In this document: one piece after another, positions 16,544-24,807 of the stretch | Numbering within the stretch: the stretch's first letter is position 1 | Layout: every line of letters begins with the position of its first letter | Assembly (NCBI GenBank): GCA_028703835.1 | Contig: JAQVMB010000001.1 | Span: 79,455 to 137,352 of the forward strand | Source: Candidatus Peribacteraceae bacterium | GTDB lineage: Bacteria; Patescibacteriota; Gracilibacteria; Peribacterales; Peribacteraceae | Reading direction: 5' to 3' | Length of the DNA stretch: 57,898 nt | Translations under genes and position numbers: made by a program | The notes under the pieces: generated by a model | Told to the model about the DNA's origin: nothing | Database searches by the model: none | The model's input: only the letters and a program-made list of their open reading frames with translations

Positions 16544-17140
16544 TTGTGCAGAGTGTCACAGATGCACGCCTCTTGCCCGTTGTCAGGCGGAAAGAACGGC
16601 AGAGAAAGAGAAAGCGGATTGTCGTGCCATTTCACAGTGTCTCCGGAGATTGGGGGAGAGGGAAACGCATGCTCAACGCATCCGGAAGCGGAGCATCCGC
16701 TTCCCCAGGATTACGCGAATGAATTTGCAGCCATGCTGTCGTGGTGTCTCTTGTACAAGGGAGGGGATGTTGATCTGGAAGAATTGCACGTCCGGTTGGC
16801 GGACATGGTGTCGAGGGGGCATCCGCGGAGTTTGGAGGAGTACTGGTTCCATTTCTTGAAACGGCGGGCGGATCCGGAGGCGCTCGATGAGGCCATGCTG
16901 CAGGGTCTGGCACGGGACTGTGTTTCGCTGGTCGGGGAAGAGGCGCGCTCCAGCTTGCACGAGGCCGTGACGCAGGTGCGTACGATCTGCTCCGGTGAGA
17001 CCGTGGATTCGGATCGGATCAACGGGCTCATGGAGACGCTGGGGCAAGCGCTCTTCGTCATTTATCCGGAGGAAGCGGGCGCGGAGGTTCGCGAGAAGAT
17101 CAGGAGGCTGCTTGCGCCCGAAGGGAGTGAATCGGCCTAG
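16544..17140 (+). CDS. Uncharacterised protein upstream of dnaG
   Basis: The frame is 198 codons long but the true start is uncertain: the first ~55 codons (Gly/Ser/Cys-rich, low quality) may be non-coding, while from about PQDYANEFAAMLSW onward the sequence is regular helical protein. ATG 16733 (MLSWCLLYKGG) is a conservative start. Short helices with Leu repeats and no membrane segment; ends 34 nt before the dnaG ATG. No domain recognised. Possibly transcribed with dnaG, although dnaG has its own -10. Confidence 0.5.
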   Translation: MCRVSQMHASCPLSGGKNGRERESGLSCHFTVSPEIGGEGNACSTHPEAEHPLPQDYANEFAAMLSWCLLYKGGDVDLEELHVRLADMVSRGHPRSLEEYWFHFLKRRADPEALDEAMLQGLARDCVSLVGEEARSSLHEAVTQVRTICSGETVDSDRINGLMETLGQALFVIYPEEAGAEVREKIRRLLAPEGSESA

Positions 17141-17159
17141 GGGGCCGGCAGGAAGGGGG

Positions 17160-17165
17160 TATAAT
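17160..17165 (+). promoter_or_regulatory. dnaG -10 box
   Basis: Perfect TATAAT 9 nt before the dnaG ATG; no recognisable -35. The mRNA should begin within a base or two of the start codon. Confidence 0.6.
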
Positions 17166-17174
17166 CCGCTTCCC

Positions 17175-18935
17175 ATGGACGTCGCGCAGGACATCAAGAA
17201 CCGGCTGTCGATCGAAGACCTGGTCGGGCAGTACTGCCAGTTGCAGAAGAAGGGGCGCAACTTCGTCGCGCTCTGCCCGTTCCACAAGGACTCGCATCCC
17301 AGCCTGCTCGTGTCGCCGGACAAAGGGATCGCGTACTGCTTCGCCTGCCAGACGGGCGGGGACATCTTCAGTTTCTACCAGGCCATCGAGGGCGTGGATT
17401 TCCGGCAGGCGTTGAAGGACTTGGGCGAGAAGACGGGCGTGCGGGTGGAGGAGCACCATGCCGTGTCCGCGGTGAAGAAGGACGAGAAGGAGCGGCTGCG
17501 CGAATGCCTGGAAACCGCCGCCCAATTCTATCGCGAGCAGCTGGCCGCATCGGCGACGGCGCAGAAGTACCTGGCGGACCGGTCCGTTCCTGCTGAGCAG
17601 ACGGCATCGTTCGGGCTGGGCTACGCACCGGATTCCTTCTCCGCCACGTACGAGCACCTGCTCAAGAAAAATTTCTCGCGCAAGGAGATCCTGGCGGCGG
17701 GCTTGGGCGTCCAGAAGGAGCTCCAGGAAGAACGCATCTACGATCGTTTCCGTCATCGCCTCATGTTTCCCATCCACGACCATCAGGGGAACATCGTCGG
17801 GTTCGGCGGGAGGACATTGGGGGATGACGACGCGAAGTACGTGAACTCGTCGGAGGGGCCGCTCTACCACAAGTCGAACGTACTCTTCGGCCTCCACCAC
17901 GCGAAGGAGGCGATCCGCGAGAGCCGACGCGTGATCATCGTGGAGGGGTACTTCGACCTGCTCGCGTGCCATCGGGTGGGCGCGGCGAACGTGGTGGCGA
18001 CGAGCGGCACCGCGCTGACAGAGCAGCACGCGAAACTGCTGAAGCGGTACGCCGAGACGGTGTGCCTCTGCCTGGATTCCGACCGCGCCGGCCGCGAGGC
18101 CGCGGAGCGCGCGTTCCTGCTCCTGTCGCAGCAGGAGACGAACGTGCGGTCCGTCACGCTGCCGCGCAAGGACGCGAGCGAGCTCCTGCAGGAGGATCCC
18201 GGGCTCCTGCGCTCGACGCTCGAAGAGGGCGGCATCCCGTACCTGGACCGCGCCATCGCGGAGCTGGCGGCCGGGGAACTGACGGATGCGGCGAAACGCC
18301 GCGACGCGTTGCGCCGTCTTCTCACGCTCCTTGCCGCGCTGCCCTTCGTCTCCGAGAAGGCCGCGTACGTCGCCAAGGCCGCGGCGCTCTTCGGGGTCAC
18401 CGAGCGGACGCTGGAGGACGACCTCCGCGCCGCCGCACGGACGCAGGCAGTCCCTCCCGTCGCTCGCGTTCCCGAACGGGAGGCGGGCACCGGCCATTCC
18501 CGTTCCGAATTCTCGAAGGCGGAGATCGCGCTGGCGTTGTTCCTGCTGTATCCGCGGCTGCGAAACCCGTTGCTGCAGGAGCTCATTCCGCCGGAGGAAG
18601 AGTTCACTGCCGCACTCCACAAGGCGCTCAAGGAAGCGCCCGCCGATGCGTCGTGCGCCGTCGATGAGTTGGGCTTGGCGCCGGAACACCGGGAGCGCGC
18701 GGGCATCATCATACTGTTCGTGGAGGAGCACGGGCTGGCCGCATGGTCCGAAAACCTCGCCGTGCGCGAGATCCGCAAGAACGTCGTCGCCGCCAACCGC
18801 GAGGCACTGCGGCGCAGGCAGGAGGAGCTGACGAAGAAAATCATCGCCGCTCGCACGGTGAAGGACGCCACGGAAGAGGCGTTGTTGCAGAACCAGTATC
18901 AGCAGTTGTTGAGGCTGAGGAAGATCGCGGGATGA
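17175..18935 (+). CDS. dnaG: DNA primase
   Basis: 586 residues. N-terminal CHC2 zinc ribbon with C34, H37, C55 and C58 (CPFHKDSHPS ... CFACQTGGD); catalytic core starting with the GYAPDSF region; Toprim domain with IIVEGYFDLLACH and LCLDSDRAGREAA, whose acidic residues bind Mg2+. The C-terminal ~170 residues are helical like the helicase-interaction domain. It synthesises RNA primers at the replication fork. ATG 17175 gives the standard DnaG N-terminus (DIKNRLSIEDLVGQY); the upstream extension of the frame is not part of it. dnaG precedes rpoD, the classical macromolecular-synthesis order without rpsU. Confidence 0.96.
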   Translation: MDVAQDIKNRLSIEDLVGQYCQLQKKGRNFVALCPFHKDSHPSLLVSPDKGIAYCFACQTGGDIFSFYQAIEGVDFRQALKDLGEKTGVRVEEHHAVSAVKKDEKERLRECLETAAQFYREQLAASATAQKYLADRSVPAEQTASFGLGYAPDSFSATYEHLLKKNFSRKEILAAGLGVQKELQEERIYDRFRHRLMFPIHDHQGNIVGFGGRTLGDDDAKYVNSSEGPLYHKSNVLFGLHHAKEAIRESRRVIIVEGYFDLLACHRVGAANVVATSGTALTEQHAKLLKRYAETVCLCLDSDRAGREAAERAFLLLSQQETNVRSVTLPRKDASELLQEDPGLLRSTLEEGGIPYLDRAIAELAAGELTDAAKRRDALRRLLTLLAALPFVSEKAAYVAKAAALFGVTERTLEDDLRAAARTQAVPPVARVPEREAGTGHSRSEFSKAEIALALFLLYPRLRNPLLQELIPPEEEFTAALHKALKEAPADASCAVDELGLAPEHRERAGIIILFVEEHGLAAWSENLAVREIRKNVVAANREALRRRQEELTKKIIAARTVKDATEEALLQNQYQQLLRLRKIAG

Positions 18936-18941
18936 AACCAA

Positions 18942-19071
18942 TATTCAATGTTCAAGATTTCAAGAATCAAGAAATGATTCAAATTTCTTTAGACGATAGT
19001 CATCTTGGGCATTGGGAACCCGTGTCATTGATATTTTCTTGAACATTGTATTCTTGCATCATTGGATATTT
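18942..19071. repeat. AT-rich palindromic repeat between dnaG and rpoD
   Basis: AATATTCAATGTTCAAG at the left and TTCTTGAACATTG with CATCATTGGATATT at the right are imperfect inverse complements around a GC-richer centre. The remainder of the 319-nt gap holds only the putative rpoD promoter (19127) and a ~100-nt leader. Confidence 0.65.
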
Positions 19072-19126
19072 CTCAGGCAGGGAAAACATCCGGCAAGAAA
19101 TACGAAGAATAAACTGTCGAAAAAGG

Positions 19127-19155
19127 TGGACAAATCCGTCATAGAATTGTAGATT
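19127..19155 (+). promoter_or_regulatory. Possible rpoD promoter
   Basis: TGGACA (19127-19132), 17-nt spacer, TAGATT (19150-19155); would give a leader of about 90 nt, long for this genome. Confidence 0.4.
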
Positions 19156-19254
19156 GCACCGTTTCTTCCCGCTTCGAACTTCGCCCTTCCCATAGGGGAT
19201 CCGATTCTCTACCCTGTACGGGACTCTTTGGGAATTCCACCCCCCAGTTTGCCT

Positions 19255-20730
19255 ATGGCTTCTCATCCCAGAAAATTCATCGCCCAACCCACCGACGAGG
19301 ATCTGAAGAAGTTTCCGGAGAAGGTGACGCACCTCATCAAGAAAGGCCGCGAGCAGCGGTATGTCACGCACCAGGAGATCATCGCGGCGGTGCCGAACGC
19401 CGAAGAGAACGTCGACATGCTCGACGAGATTTACACTATGCTCGTGGAGCTGGGGATCCAGGTGATCGACGTGAAGGACGCGCTCATTTGGGAGAAGAAG
19501 GGCAAGATGCCCGTCGAGGCGGCCGCGGAACCGGTCGAAGATTTGGCGAAAGTCGCGGCGGGAGCGGAGGATACGGCGGAAGGGGATGAGGACGCCGAAC
19601 CGGAGGAAGAGAAGGTGGAGGCGCTGGGCGACGAAGTGGACGACGACGCCATGAAGATGATCTCCACGGCGGGAATCGTGGTGGACAGCGACAAGGACAT
19701 CTCGGAAGAGGAGCGCAAGAAGCGCCGCAAAGAGCGCGAGATCGATCTGCTCGAAATCAGCAACGACTCCGTGCGCATGTACCTCTCGGAGATCGGCCGC
19801 GTGCCGCTCATCGACGGACGCAAGGAGGTGGAGCTCGCCCGCCGCATCCGCAAGGGGGACGCCGGCGCCAAGCAGCAGCTGGCCGAGGCCAACCTGCGCC
19901 TCGTCGTGTCCATCGCGAAGAAGTACATCGGACGCGGTCTCTCGTTCCTGGACCTGATCCAGGAAGGGAACATCGGCCTCTTCCGCGCCGTGGAGAAGTT
20001 CGACCCGGAGCGCGGCTTCAAGTTCTCCACGTACGCCACGTGGTGGATCCGCCAAGCCATCACTCGCGCCATCGCGGATCAGGCGCGCACGATCCGCATC
20101 CCCGTCCACATGGTGGAGACCATCAACAAGCTGACGCACACGCAGCGGCGCCTCGTGCAGGAACTGGGCCGTGAGCCGACGCTGGAGGAGCTCGCCGTCG
20201 AGATGGAAATGGACATCAAGAAGGTGGCGCACATCCAGAAGATTTCGCAGGACATCATCTCGCTCGAATCGCCGGTCGGTTCGGAGGAGGACAGCAAGCT
20301 CGGGGACTTCATCGAAGACGAGGAGGCCGTGAACCCGTTCGAGGCGACCAACCGCCAGCTGCGCAAGGAGAACGTCCACGCGATGCTGGAGTTCCTCACG
20401 CCGCGCGAGCGCAAGATCATCGAAATGCGCTTCGGGCTCAAGGACGGCATCGGGCACACGTTGGAAGAAGTGGGGAAGGAATTCGGCGTCACCCGCGAGC
20501 GTATCCGCCAGATCGAGGCCAAGGTGCTCCAGAAAATGCGCGACCATCCCCGCTCCCTGACCATCCGCGAGCACGGCGGCGCCCCGAAACGCGTGGGTTT
20601 CTCGCACATGCATGCTTTCACGCAGCAGAAGGGCTGTCCCAATTGCAAGGAGGGCACGCTTGTCGACATCATCAAGGACGGTGAGCAGATCAAGAAATGT
20701 GACCACTGCGCCAAGGAATACAAGGAATGA
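19255..20730 (+). CDS. rpoD: Primary sigma factor RpoD (sigma-70) with C-terminal zinc ribbon
   Basis: 491 residues. Region 1.1-like N-terminus, an acidic linker, then regions 1.2 to 4: [11 protein letters not shown] (1.2), [12 protein letters not shown] and the [22 protein letters not shown] block (2.1-2.2), [13 protein letters not shown] (2.3-2.4), the region 3 block with RIPVHMVE, and the region 4.2 helix-turn-helix [15 protein letters not shown]. This is the housekeeping sigma, recognising TTGACA/TATAAT-type promoters. Unusually, after region 4.2 the protein continues ~50 residues and ends in a CPNC-x17-CDHC zinc ribbon (C461, C464, C482, C485). ATG 19255 (MASHPRKF) was chosen; another lies at 19228. 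Confidence 0.95.
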   Translation: MASHPRKFIAQPTDEDLKKFPEKVTHLIKKGREQRYVTHQEIIAAVPNAEENVDMLDEIYTMLVELGIQVIDVKDALIWEKKGKMPVEAAAEPVEDLAKVAAGAEDTAEGDEDAEPEEEKVEALGDEVDDDAMKMISTAGIVVDSDKDISEEERKKRRKEREIDLLEISNDSVRMYLSEIGRVPLIDGRKEVELARRIRKGDAGAKQQLAEANLRLVVSIAKKYIGRGLSFLDLIQEGNIGLFRAVEKFDPERGFKFSTYATWWIRQAITRAIADQARTIRIPVHMVETINKLTHTQRRLVQELGREPTLEELAVEMEMDIKKVAHIQKISQDIISLESPVGSEEDSKLGDFIEDEEAVNPFEATNRQLRKENVHAMLEFLTPRERKIIEMRFGLKDGIGHTLEEVGKEFGVTRERIRQIEAKVLQKMRDHPRSLTIREHGGAPKRVGFSHMHAFTQQKGCPNCKEGTLVDIIKDGEQIKKCDHCAKEYKE

Positions 20731-20880
20731 CAACACAACAAACAGAAACATAAACACGTCGCATGCCATTCATGCCATGCCGCAGAGGCTTCAGCCTCTG
20801 CCGGAGGGCTGAAGCCCTCCGCTGCGCACGTTGAAACGCGCGCCACAGTTTTGTCTATTGTTTCTGTTTCCCGCCCGTTC
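20731..20880. repeat. Orphan REP pair (mini-element related to the RAYT unit)
   Basis: Two GC-rich hairpins in a row: GCAGAGGCT-TC-AGCCTCTGC (20782-20801) and GGAGGGCT-GA-AGCCCTCC (20803-20820). The left flank (ACAACAAACAGAAACATAAA then GTCGCATGCC) and right flank (TTGTTTCTGTTTCC...CGTTC) resemble the ends of the transposase unit at 45041-45865. It directly follows the rpoD stop and may also stop transcription. Confidence 0.75.
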
Positions 20881-20883
20881 CTC

Positions 20884-20892
20884 TGCTACCAT
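20884..20892 (+). promoter_or_regulatory. Extended -10 of the UvrD-like gene
   Basis: TGCTACCAT, ending 6 nt before ATG 20899. It lies at the right edge of the REP mini-element. Confidence 0.45.
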
Positions 20893-20898
20893 CCCGGC

Positions 20899-23889
20899 AT
20901 GGCCTCTCCTTCCAAAGCGACCAAGACGAAGACTGCGGTCGGCGCGGGCGGTTTGAGCGTGTCGCTCTCCCTCTTCGACACGGAGTACGCCAAGCTGAAC
21001 CCCGATCAACGGAAAGCGGTGGACACCGTCGAAGGGCCGGTGATGGTGGTGGCGGGTCCCGGCACGGGCAAGACGCAGACGGTGGCGATGCGCGTGGCGA
21101 ACATCCTCCGCAAGACCCAAGCGCGGCCGGGGAGCGTGCTGTGCCTCACGTTCTCCACCAGCGGCGCAACGGCGATGCGCGAGCGCTTGCGGCTCCTCAT
21201 CGGGGCGGATGCGTACGGCGTCACGGTGTCCACGATCCACAAGTTTTGCCAAGACATCATCACGGACCATCCCGCGCTCTTCGATGAATGGTCCGCGCTG
21301 GAGCAGATTTCCGACTTGGAACGTTTCCGAGAACTGAATAAAATAATAGATCAGCTTTTGCCAGATCTCGTACTGCTCAACCCGAAATGCCCCTATGTTC
21401 GTACGAAGGAATTGATCGCACGCATTTCGGACGTGAAGCGCGAGGGGAAAACCGTGGAGGATTTGCGGCAGGCGGCGGAAGAGTATGCGACGGTGATGGA
21501 GGGGAAGAGCAAGCCGGGAACGAAAGCGCACGAGAAGAACCTGCTTTCCGCGCGGAAGTTCCGGGAGTTCGTCGAGATTTTCGACCGTTACCGGCAGATG
21601 CTCCGACTGACGGGACGCTACGACTACGATGACATGATCCTGTTCGTCATCCGCGCGCTGGAGCGGGAGGAATGGCTGCTCGCGCAGTTGCAGGAACGGT
21701 ACCTCTACGTGCTCGTCGACGAATTCCAGGACACGAACGGCGCGCAGTACCGCGTCATCGACCTGCTCACCAAGCCCGTGACGCCGGAAGACCGGCCGAA
21801 TTTGTTCGTCGTCGGGGATGACGACCAGGCCATCTACCGCTTTCAGGGCGCGAATCTCCAGAACATCCTCCGCTTCCGCGAACGCTTCCCCGATGCGGCG
21901 GTGGTCTCGCTCACGACCAGCTACCGTTCCACGCAGGCCATCCTGGATGCGGCTTCCCGCCTTATCGCCCGCAATACGGAACGTCTCGTGGGGCGCATCG
22001 ACGGCCTGCGGAAGGAGCTCCGTGCCGCCTCGGGAGAGCAGGGGAATGTTCCCGTCCTCCTGCGGCCGCCCAGCGACATGGCGGAGCCGTGGATGATCGT
22101 GGACATCGTCCGCGATCATCTCGACGCGGGCTTGAAGCCGTCCGACATCGCCGTCATCGTGCAGACCAACCGGGAACTGCGCCCCTACTACGACGTCCTC
22201 ACGGGAAAGGGGATTCCCGTCCGCATCACGGGCAAGCGCGATCTCCTGGAGCATCCGCTGGTCCTCCAGCTCGTCGCGATCCTCCGTGCGATCCACAAGC
22301 CCGATACGAGCGCGCGCTATGCGGGTGCGTTGGGTGCGGAATGCCTGGGCATCCATCCCGCCGACGTCGCGCATCTCTGCCGGTTACACCGCGAACGGAA
22401 ACAGCCGCTCCGCGATGTCCTCGGTTCCCTGGATCAAAGCGACGCGCCCGACGTCCGCTTCGCCGATAAGGACAGGCTCGTGCGGACGCGCGATTTGCTG
22501 GACGACTTGCACCAGAAACTTCCCACGCGGACCGTGGTGGAGACGATCGAACGCGTCTTGCACGATTGCGGCCTGCTCGCGAAAGGCAGGGAGATCCATC
22601 CGCTCGATCTCGCCGCCTTGCAGAGCTTTTTCGACCGCGCCAAGGAGCGCATGATCGAGGTGCCGGGCGTGACGTTCGAGCTCTTCATGGCGGACTTGGA
22701 GCTGTACGCCAACCCGGACTACGGCTTGCGCATGACGTACGACATCCCGCACCTGGTCACGGAAGGCGTGCAGCTGATGACGGCGCACCAGAGCAAGGGG
22801 ATGGAATTCGCCGTCGTCATCCTCGCGAACTTCCGCGAGGGCCTGTGGGACAAACATCGCAAGCCCGGGGGGATATCGTTGCCGGAAGACCTGCTCTTCG
22901 GCTGGGAGAAGGAGCAGAAGGCGTTCGAGAAGAACCAGGACGAACGCCGCGTCGCGTTCGTGGCCATGACAAGGGCTGAACGCGAATTGATCCTCTCCTG
23001 CCCCAAGGAATTGACGGCGGGGGACAAGACGAAGTCCGTCTCCCCGTCGGCATTCGTGGCGGAGGCCGGGCCGTTGCCCGAGGAGGAACGGGGGATCGAC
23101 GATCCCGAACACGCCTCGACGCTGCTCCTCAATCCCGCGCCGGCGTTCGACGCGCAGATGCGGGATTTCCTGACGGAGCGCCTGCAGACGTTTGCGCTCT
23201 CCGCATCGGGCCTCAACCGCTTCCTGGAAGATCCCGTCGAGTTTCTCCGCATCGACCTCCTGCAGGTGCCGCAACTGTCCGAGTACGCCCGCGCGTACGG
23301 CAACGCCGCGCACTGGGCGCTGCGCCAGTGGGGGCTCGCGATGCAGCGGGGAATGCCCATCGGCAAGGAGGCGTTCCTCGGCTACTTCCAGAACTTCCTG
23401 CAGGAGCGGGAATTCCTCGCGGACAACGAGATGAAGCTCCTCCTCCACCTCGGCCAGGAAGCGCTGCCGCGCTACTTCGACCAGCGGCTTGCCGCATCCG
23501 CGCCGTTCATCGACCAAGTGGAGAAGATGTTCATCACGCGTCTGGGTGATATCCCCGTGAAAGGGAATGTCGACCGCATCGATCGCGACCACCCGGAGTC
23601 CGCGTCCGGCACGGTGATCGATTACAAGACGGGTCGGCCGCAGAGCGAGAACCAGATTCGGGAAGGGGATTACTACCGCCAGTTGCAGTTTTACGCCGTC
23701 CTGCTCGAAGAAGCGTATCCCTCGCTGACGCCCAAGGCGTTCATCCTCGAATTCATCGGGGACCGGGAAGAGCACCCCGTCTCCCGCATCTTCCAAATCA
23801 CGTCGGAGGAGAAGAAAGCGATGCGCGAGCTGATCGCGAAAGTGTGGGGGAAGATCGTGAATCTCGATTTCACTCCTTTGTTGCTCTGA
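20899..23889 (+). CDS. UvrD/Rep-type superfamily 1 helicase fused to a PD-(D/E)XK nuclease
   Basis: 996 residues. Helicase motifs in order: Walker A GPGTGKT, DEFQDTN (motif II), VGDDDQAIYRFQGA (motif III), TTSYRS (motif IV), MTAHQSKGMEF (motif V), and VAFVAMTRAERELIL (motif VI). The last ~270 residues are a RecB/Cas4-like nuclease domain: LSASGLNRFLEDPVEFL, then GNVDRID and VIDYKTGRP, which carry the catalytic Asp and Lys. Architecture resembles AddB/AddA-type or CPR helicase-nuclease fusions for DNA-end processing and repair. ATG 20899 starts 6 nt after an extended -10; the longer frame at 20851 lies in the REP element. AddAB/RecBCD partners are absent here. Confidence 0.9.
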   Translation: MASPSKATKTKTAVGAGGLSVSLSLFDTEYAKLNPDQRKAVDTVEGPVMVVAGPGTGKTQTVAMRVANILRKTQARPGSVLCLTFSTSGATAMRERLRLLIGADAYGVTVSTIHKFCQDIITDHPALFDEWSALEQISDLERFRELNKIIDQLLPDLVLLNPKCPYVRTKELIARISDVKREGKTVEDLRQAAEEYATVMEGKSKPGTKAHEKNLLSARKFREFVEIFDRYRQMLRLTGRYDYDDMILFVIRALEREEWLLAQLQERYLYVLVDEFQDTNGAQYRVIDLLTKPVTPEDRPNLFVVGDDDQAIYRFQGANLQNILRFRERFPDAAVVSLTTSYRSTQAILDAASRLIARNTERLVGRIDGLRKELRAASGEQGNVPVLLRPPSDMAEPWMIVDIVRDHLDAGLKPSDIAVIVQTNRELRPYYDVLTGKGIPVRITGKRDLLEHPLVLQLVAILRAIHKPDTSARYAGALGAECLGIHPADVAHLCRLHRERKQPLRDVLGSLDQSDAPDVRFADKDRLVRTRDLLDDLHQKLPTRTVVETIERVLHDCGLLAKGREIHPLDLAALQSFFDRAKERMIEVPGVTFELFMADLELYANPDYGLRMTYDIPHLVTEGVQLMTAHQSKGMEFAVVILANFREGLWDKHRKPGGISLPEDLLFGWEKEQKAFEKNQDERRVAFVAMTRAERELILSCPKELTAGDKTKSVSPSAFVAEAGPLPEEERGIDDPEHASTLLLNPAPAFDAQMRDFLTERLQTFALSASGLNRFLEDPVEFLRIDLLQVPQLSEYARAYGNAAHWALRQWGLAMQRGMPIGKEAFLGYFQNFLQEREFLADNEMKLLLHLGQEALPRYFDQRLAASAPFIDQVEKMFITRLGDIPVKGNVDRIDRDHPESASGTVIDYKTGRPQSENQIREGDYYRQLQFYAVLLEEAYPSLTPKAFILEFIGDREEHPVSRIFQITSEEKKAMRELIAKVWGKIVNLDFTPLLL

Positions 23890-23919
23890 GCGCAGACGAA
23901 AGGTGACGACCCGGCCTGA

Positions 23920-24108
23920 TCATTCGCACGGTTCTTCCCACACACGCAGGCATTTTTGCTTCGCTTCGCACCAGGAATAGCCGGCAGAAGGAATGCAGCC
24001 GTGCACATCGCGATCGCCGCCGAGGAGCGGCTCGGGTTCGTCCGCGGAGGCGCAGGCGGCGAGGAGGATGGAGGCGCCGAGAAGGGTGCCGAGGAACAGG
24101 CGTTGCAT
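23920..24108 (-). CDS. Small Cys-rich lipoprotein
   Basis: 62 residues: a lipoprotein signal peptide (ILLAAC, Cys ~20), then an acidic stretch and a compact Cys-rich C-terminus (GCIPSAGYSWCEAKQKCLRV, ending WEEPCE). The pattern of one Cys before SAGY-x-WC and two after, with WEE, recurs in short bacterial lipoproteins of unknown role; two disulfides are likely. It ends 30 nt from the convergent helicase gene and starts 64 nt after rdgB, on rdgB's strand. Confidence 0.65.
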   Translation of the reverse strand: MQRLFLGTLLGASILLAACASADEPEPLLGGDRDVHGCIPSAGYSWCEAKQKCLRVWEEPCE

Positions 24109-24132
24109 GGATGGAATGGGAAAGACCAATCC

Positions 24133-24160
24133 ATTCTACGATCACATTGCCCCTTGGAAA
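24133..24160 (-). promoter_or_regulatory. Possible promoter of the small lipoprotein
   Basis: TTTCCA (24160-24155), 16-nt spacer, TAGAAT (24138-24133), minus strand; leader about 19 nt. Confidence 0.4.
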
Positions 24161-24172
24161 CAGGGGGCGGGC

Positions 24173-24772
24173 TCAGGATACGGGCTTCGTCCGAAGATGA
24201 TCCGCAAATTTCCGGCTTGCCTTTCCCCTGTGGCTCGTACTATTTTTTTGTTCAATCGAAAGGGCGGAGAAGACCCTGTCATATCCTTCTGGTTTGAAGC
24301 AGGCGGAGATCGGAAGCCCGGGCAAAAAGTCCGCTTCCATGGTTTCCGTGATGGTTCCCTCGCACGTGCCTTCGAAGATGTGCAGCTTCCCGTCTCCGTC
24401 GATGTGCGCGAGCGTGCAGACGAAGCGCGCCTTCTTGTTCTCCTCCCGCTTCATGCGTTCCAGGAAGTGCGCGATCCATTCTTCATCGGTTGCAGCCGGT
24501 CCCGCGCCCCAGCGGCGCGTGTGGAGGCCCAGTTCATCCCGAAGGGCTTCCACTTCGATGCCCGAATCGTCCGCGAGGACGGGGACGCCGGTCTTCTCGA
24601 AGTAAAACGCCGCCTTCTGCACGGCGTTCTCGGCGAAGGTCGTTCCCGTCTCCGCCGGCGCTTCCGCGAAAGAGAAATCCGCGGGCGTCAGGATCGTCAC
24701 CGGGAGGCCGGAGAGGACCTCGCAGATCTCGATGACTTTGCCTCTGTTGTTCGTACCGATCAGTAAATCCAT
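24173..24772 (-). CDS. rdgB: XTP/dITP pyrophosphatase (RdgB/HAM1 family)
   Basis: 199 residues, standard length. Signatures: the nucleotide-binding N-terminal TNNRGKVIEI, ETGTTFAENAVQKA (catalytic Glu/metal region), ADDSGIEVEALRDELGLHTRRW, and C-terminal EGYDRVF and SHRGKA. The enzyme removes non-canonical purine triphosphates (ITP, XTP, dITP) from the nucleotide pool. ATG 24772 (MDLLIGTNN) lies 6 nt after TACAAT. Between the GYD and SHR motifs the usual T-A-E segment is replaced by ALSIEQKNST, a small deviation. It lies 35 nt downstream of ftsK on the same strand. Confidence 0.93.
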   Translation of the reverse strand: MDLLIGTNNRGKVIEICEVLSGLPVTILTPADFSFAEAPAETGTTFAENAVQKAAFYFEKTGVPVLADDSGIEVEALRDELGLHTRRWGAGPAATDEEWIAHFLERMKREENKKARFVCTLAHIDGDGKLHIFEGTCEGTITETMEADFLPGLPISACFKPEGYDRVFSALSIEQKNSTSHRGKASRKFADHLRTKPVS

Positions 24773-24778
24773 GTTTGG

Positions 24779-24784
24779 ATTGTA
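24779..24784 (-). promoter_or_regulatory. rdgB -10 box
   Basis: TACAAT on the minus strand, 6 nt before the rdgB ATG, in the 35-nt gap after ftsK; no clear -35. Confidence 0.45.
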
Positions 24785-24807
24785 CCTGAAGATCGGCCGA
24801 AGCCCGA

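Noticed and set aside
16467-16859. Alternative plus-strand frames at 16467-16859 and 16525-16722
   Set aside because: They overlap the better helical frame ending at 17140, and their translations are Arg/Cys-rich with no regular pattern.
17100-18941. A 613-codon open frame on the minus strand across dnaG
   Set aside because: Antisense shadow; dnaG has all family motifs on the plus strand.
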